Shown here in pieces: positions 7,103-9,158 of a stretch of 9,158 nt of DNA. The DNA is from Verrucomicrobiota bacterium. GTDB lineage: Bacteria > Verrucomicrobiota > Lentisphaeria > Oligosphaerales > Oligosphaeraceae. How positions within the stretch are numbered: the stretch's first letter is position 1; each line of letters begins with the position of its first letter. The position numbers and the translations under genes are program-made. The stretch covers positions 1 to 9,158 of the forward strand of contig JAKLHU010000052.1 of assembly GCA_022709995.1 (NCBI GenBank), read 5' to 3'. The notes under the pieces are model-generated. The model searched no databases, had not been told where the DNA came from, and saw only the letters and a list, made by a program, of their open reading frames with translations.

Positions 7103-7972
7103 ATGTGGAAGGGCATTGTCCTCGCCGGCGGCGCCGGCACCCGTTTGCACCCGATCACCAGAGCCGTGTCCAAACAGCTCCTGGCCATCTATGACAAACC
7201 CATGGTCTACTACCCCCTGTCCGTGCTCATGCTCGCCGGCATCCGCGACATCCTCGTCATCACCACCCCGGAAGACCAGCCGGCCTTCTTGCGCCTGCTC
7301 GAAGACGGCGCCCGCTATGGCATCCACCTGTCCTACGCGGTCCAGCCCAAACCCGAGGGACTGGCCCAGGCCTTCCTCATCGGCGAAGACTTCATCGGCC
7401 ACGACAACGTGGCCATGATCCTCGGCGACAACATCTTCTACGGCGCCAACCTGGGCGAACGACTGCATCGCGCCACCGAACAAAAAACCGGCGCCACCGT
7501 CTTCGGATACTATGTCAGCGACCCCGAACGCTTCGGCGTCGTCGAATTCGACCAGCAGGGCCGCGCCGTGTCCATCGAGGAAAAACCGGCCCACCCCAAG
7601 TCAAACTACGCCGTCACCGGACTCTATTTCTGCGACAACGACGTCGTCAGCATCGCCAAAAACCTGCGGCCGTCCCCGCGCGGCGAGCTGGAAATCACCG
7701 CCGTCACCAGCGCCTACCTGGCCGCCGGCACCCTGCGGGTCGAGCGCCTCGGGCGCGGCTATGCCTGGCTGGACACCGGGACCCATGACAGCATGCTCGA
7801 CGCCGCCAACTTCATCCGCACCATCGAAATCCGCCAGGGACTGCAAATCGCCTGCCTGCAGGAAATCGCCTACCAGCAAGGCTGGATGACGAAAGACGAC
7901 GTCCGCGAAAGCATCAAGGACATCCTCAAAACCAACTACGGCAAATATCTGGAGCGGGTCATCCTGAAATGA
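7103..7972 (+). CDS. rfbA: Glucose-1-phosphate thymidylyltransferase (RfbA/RmlA)
   Basis: It joins glucose-1-phosphate and dTTP to give dTDP-glucose and pyrophosphate, the first step of the pathway. The 289-residue length matches the standard RmlA enzymes. Visible features are the nucleotide-binding signature GGAGTRL (9-15) followed by '[17 protein letters not shown]' (23-39), the Q-P-x-P-E-G-L-A-Q-A loop (81-90), LGDNIFYG (107-114) whose Asp109 is the expected metal ligand, 'GVVEFD' (145-150), EEKP (159-162) and the second metal aspartate in WLDTGT (222-227). The ATG at 7103 lies one base after the rfbB stop and eight bases after AAGG (7091-7094), inside the rfbB 3' end. The stop overlaps the start of the next gene in ATGA. 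RmlA is usually feedback-inhibited by dTDP-rhamnose; nothing in the sequence tests this. Confidence 0.96.
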   Translation: MWKGIVLAGGAGTRLHPITRAVSKQLLAIYDKPMVYYPLSVLMLAGIRDILVITTPEDQPAFLRLLEDGARYGIHLSYAVQPKPEGLAQAFLIGEDFIGHDNVAMILGDNIFYGANLGERLHRATEQKTGATVFGYYVSDPERFGVVEFDQQGRAVSIEEKPAHPKSNYAVTGLYFCDNDVVSIAKNLRPSPRGELEITAVTSAYLAAGTLRVERLGRGYAWLDTGTHDSMLDAANFIRTIEIRQGLQIACLQEIAYQQGWMTKDDVRESIKDILKTNYGKYLERVILK

Positions 7973-8655
7973 AGCTGTCGGTCATCATCCCCGCCTTCAA
8001 CGAAGAAGCCACCATCGCCGAAGTCGTGGCCCGAGTCCGCCGCTGCGGCGTGCCCGACCTGGACATCATCGTCGTCAACGACTGCTCCACGGACGGCACC
8101 CAGGCCAGCCTCGACGCCATTCCCGCGGGGCCGGACCTGCGCATCGTCCACCACGCCGCCAACCAGGGCAAGGGCGCGGCCATCCGCACCGCCCAGGCCA
8201 TGATCGCCGGAGACGCCGTCATCATCCAGGACGCCGACCTGGAATACTCGCCCGCCGAATTCCCCGCCATGCTCAAACCCCTCGAAAACAACCTCGCCGA
8301 CGCCGTCTTCGGCAGCCGCTACTCCGGCCGCGAAATCCTCGTCGACACCTTCTGGCATTACTTCGGCAACAAAGTCCTGACCACGCTCTCCAACATCTTC
8401 TCCAATCTCCATCTGACCGACATGGAGACATGCTACAAAATGATCCGGACCGACATCTTCCAAAGCCTGACCCTCGAATGCAACCGCTTCGGCTTTGAGC
8501 CGGAAGTGACCGCCAAACTGGCCAAAGCCCGCTGCCGCATCTACGAAATACCCATCTCCTACCAGGCCAGGCCATATCACGAAGGCAAGAAAATCGGCTG
8601 GCGGGACGGCCTGGCCGCCATCTGGTTCATCCTCAAATACAACCTGCTGGGCTAA
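7969..8655 (+). CDS. Family 2 glycosyltransferase, dolichol-phosphate-mannose-synthase-like
   Basis: This is a GT-A fold, family 2 glycosyltransferase of 228 residues with no membrane segment, the size of the soluble DPM1-like type. Motifs: '[10 protein letters not shown]' (4-13), '[10 protein letters not shown]' (35-44), 'NQGKGAAIR' (65-73), the metal-binding Asp-x-Asp in QDADLEYSP (87-95), '[10 protein letters not shown]' (150-159), '[12 protein letters not shown]' (174-185) and '[15 protein letters not shown]' (200-214). Enzymes with this pattern typically move a sugar from a nucleotide donor to a polyprenyl phosphate or another lipid or glycan acceptor at the cytoplasmic face of the membrane. 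Donor and acceptor cannot be read from the sequence. Its start overlaps the rfbA stop by four bases (ATGA), implying translational coupling and a shared pathway. It is the last gene of the operon; a long inverted repeat lies 22 bases past its stop. It could use a sugar made by its neighbours, but this is inference. Confidence 0.9.
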   Translation: MKLSVIIPAFNEEATIAEVVARVRRCGVPDLDIIVVNDCSTDGTQASLDAIPAGPDLRIVHHAANQGKGAAIRTAQAMIAGDAVIIQDADLEYSPAEFPAMLKPLENNLADAVFGSRYSGREILVDTFWHYFGNKVLTTLSNIFSNLHLTDMETCYKMIRTDIFQSLTLECNRFGFEPEVTAKLAKARCRIYEIPISYQARPYHEGKKIGWRDGLAAIWFILKYNLLG

Positions 8656-8669
8656 TCCGGCCCGCCGGA
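8656..8669 (+). repeat. Short GC-rich hairpin directly after the GT2 stop codon
   Basis: TCCGG (8656-8660) and CCGGA (8665-8669) form a perfect 5-bp stem with the 4-base loop CCCG, starting at the base after the TAA. It has no T-tract. It may stabilise the mRNA end together with the larger repeat that follows. Confidence 0.3.
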
Positions 8670-8677
8670 CGGAACAC

Positions 8678-8717
8678 GAAAGGCCGCCAACGTCATCGGC
8701 GTGCCGGCGCGCCTTTC
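8678..8717. terminator. Inverted repeat closing the sugar operon, possible terminator
   Basis: GAAAGGC (8678-8684) pairs perfectly with GCCTTTC (8711-8717). The stem continues inward with CGCC (8685-8688) against GGCG (8706-8709), skipping one bulged C at 8710, giving about 11 pairs around a 17-base loop. It lies 22 bases after the GT2 stop and before the next ribosome binding site, where an operon end is expected. The only T-run is TTT inside the right arm, so intrinsic termination is uncertain. Confidence 0.45.
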
Positions 8718-8794
8718 CAAGAACCTCCGCCAGCACCGGACGCGATGAGCGATGGCACCGCACCGGAACCACCGTCAACCCGACCTTGAGCCAC

Positions 8795-8800
8795 AGGAGA
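8795..8800 (+). promoter_or_regulatory. Strong Shine-Dalgarno sequence deciding the protease start
   Basis: AGGAGA ends seven bases before the ATG at 8808. Another ATG at 8801 directly abuts it in a different frame and lacks a signal peptide, so 8808 is the start. Confidence 0.65.
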
Positions 8801-8807
8801 ATGCACG

Positions 8808-9158
8808 ATGCTGATGCGAATCATCCTCTTCTGCCTCATCATGCCGGTCTTGTCAGGGATACCGGCTGCGGCGCAGACCGCCAACGCCCCCCGCCCGCAC
8901 CCCTGTGGCGTCCTGGAACTGCCGACGGCGGAAAAAGAACGCATCCTGGAGAATTTCGCGGTCTGGACCGCTGCGCCAACCAGGACCGCGCTGCCGCCGC
9001 GGGTTGTCAACACGCAATTCCTGCCCAAAGTCGGCAGCCAGGAAACCCTCGGCATCTGCGGCTCCTTCGTCATCTACTACTATCGCTACAGCTCTCATCT
9101 CGCCCACGCCAGAGGACTGAGCGAACGCCCGGATCCGGCCACAACGCCCCAGTATGTC
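8808..9158 (+). CDS. Secreted papain-like (C1A) cysteine protease, N-terminal part
   Basis: The frame starts at the ATG behind AGGAGA and is still open at the window end after 117 codons, so the gene is cut by the window. Residues 1-22 are a signal peptide: Met-Leu-Met-Arg, a hydrophobic core, then Pro-Ala-Ala-Ala-Gln. A short linker of about 40 residues leads to 'PKVGSQETLGICGSF' (73-87). This aligns with the papain active-site block Q-x-x-x-x-x-C-W-A-F: Gln78 would be the oxyanion-hole glutamine and Cys84 the nucleophile, with the exact six-residue spacing. The usual Trp after the cysteine is Gly85 here and Ala is Ser86. The catalytic His and Asn would lie beyond the window, so activity cannot be judged. 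The leader between signal peptide and active site is too short for a full papain propeptide. The gene sits after a likely terminator and probably has its own promoter. Confidence 0.6.
   Translation, partial: MLMRIILFCLIMPVLSGIPAAAQTANAPRPHPCGVLELPTAEKERILENFAVWTAAPTRTALPPRVVNTQFLPKVGSQETLGICGSFVIYYYRYSSHLAHARGLSERPDPATTPQYV

Noticed and set aside
6043..7188. 381-codon minus-strand frame over rfbB
   Set aside because: It is a shadow of rfbB, with biased composition and no recognisable motif or ribosome binding site.
7098..7418. Alternative start ATG at 7098 overlapping the rfbB stop
   Set aside because: The ATGA overlap looks like coupling, but this frame gives a Ser/Pro/Thr-rich shadow protein. 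The RfbA frame begins at 7103.

Overview
The window is a gene-dense, high-GC bacterial segment with strongly C/G-ending codons and short intergenic gaps. It carries secreted or membrane proteins of little-known families beside a nucleotide-sugar operon. The mix of a carbohydrate-active beta-helix protein, secreted SH3-like/thioredoxin-like proteins and a papain-type protease would fit a Gram-negative of the Lentisphaerota/Planctomycetota/Verrucomicrobiota kind. This placement is a low-confidence inference from gene style; no rRNA or phylogenetic marker is present. No tRNA, CRISPR array, transposase or phage gene was seen.

Layout. (1) Positions 1-2255 (+): the 3' part of a large protein that joins a right-handed beta-helix domain to a complete SGNH/GDSL hydrolase, probably acting on polysaccharide. 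(2) 2268-3011 (-): an exported protein with SH3-like modules and a thioredoxin-like domain whose CxxC is replaced by Ser-Ala-Ala-Ser. It converges on the first gene with only 12 bases between the stop codons. (3) 3112-3735 (+): a protein with one membrane helix at each end and a helical middle domain, divergent from gene 2. (4) 3736-4036: a 301-base gap holding a strong stem-loop, a degenerate 10-bp tandem repeat, a good sigma70-type promoter and a possible leader peptide that runs into the next start codon. (5) 4037-8655 (+): a five-gene nucleotide-sugar/glycosyltransferase operon in the order rfbD, uxs, rfbB, rfbA, GT2. (6) 8656-8807: a terminator-like inverted repeat and a good ribosome binding site. 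(7) 8808-9158 (+): the start of a secreted papain-like (C1A) cysteine protease that runs off the window.

How the genes work together. RfbA activates glucose-1-phosphate to dTDP-glucose, RfbB dehydrates it to the 4-keto-6-deoxy sugar, and RfbD is the final reductase giving dTDP-L-rhamnose. The 3,5-epimerase RfbC that should act between RfbB and RfbD is absent here. Uxs independently turns UDP-glucuronate into UDP-xylose. The terminal GT2 enzyme, of the dolichol-phosphate-mannose-synthase-like type, may load a sugar onto a polyprenyl phosphate or act in glycan assembly. Together they look like a supply module for rhamnose- and xylose-containing surface glycan.

I see no clearly new multi-gene defence or mobile system. 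The items most worth a second look are the beta-helix/SGNH fusion, the cysteine-less thioredoxin fold, the decamer repeat with promoter and leader peptide ahead of rfbD, and the missing rfbC with uxs in the operon.
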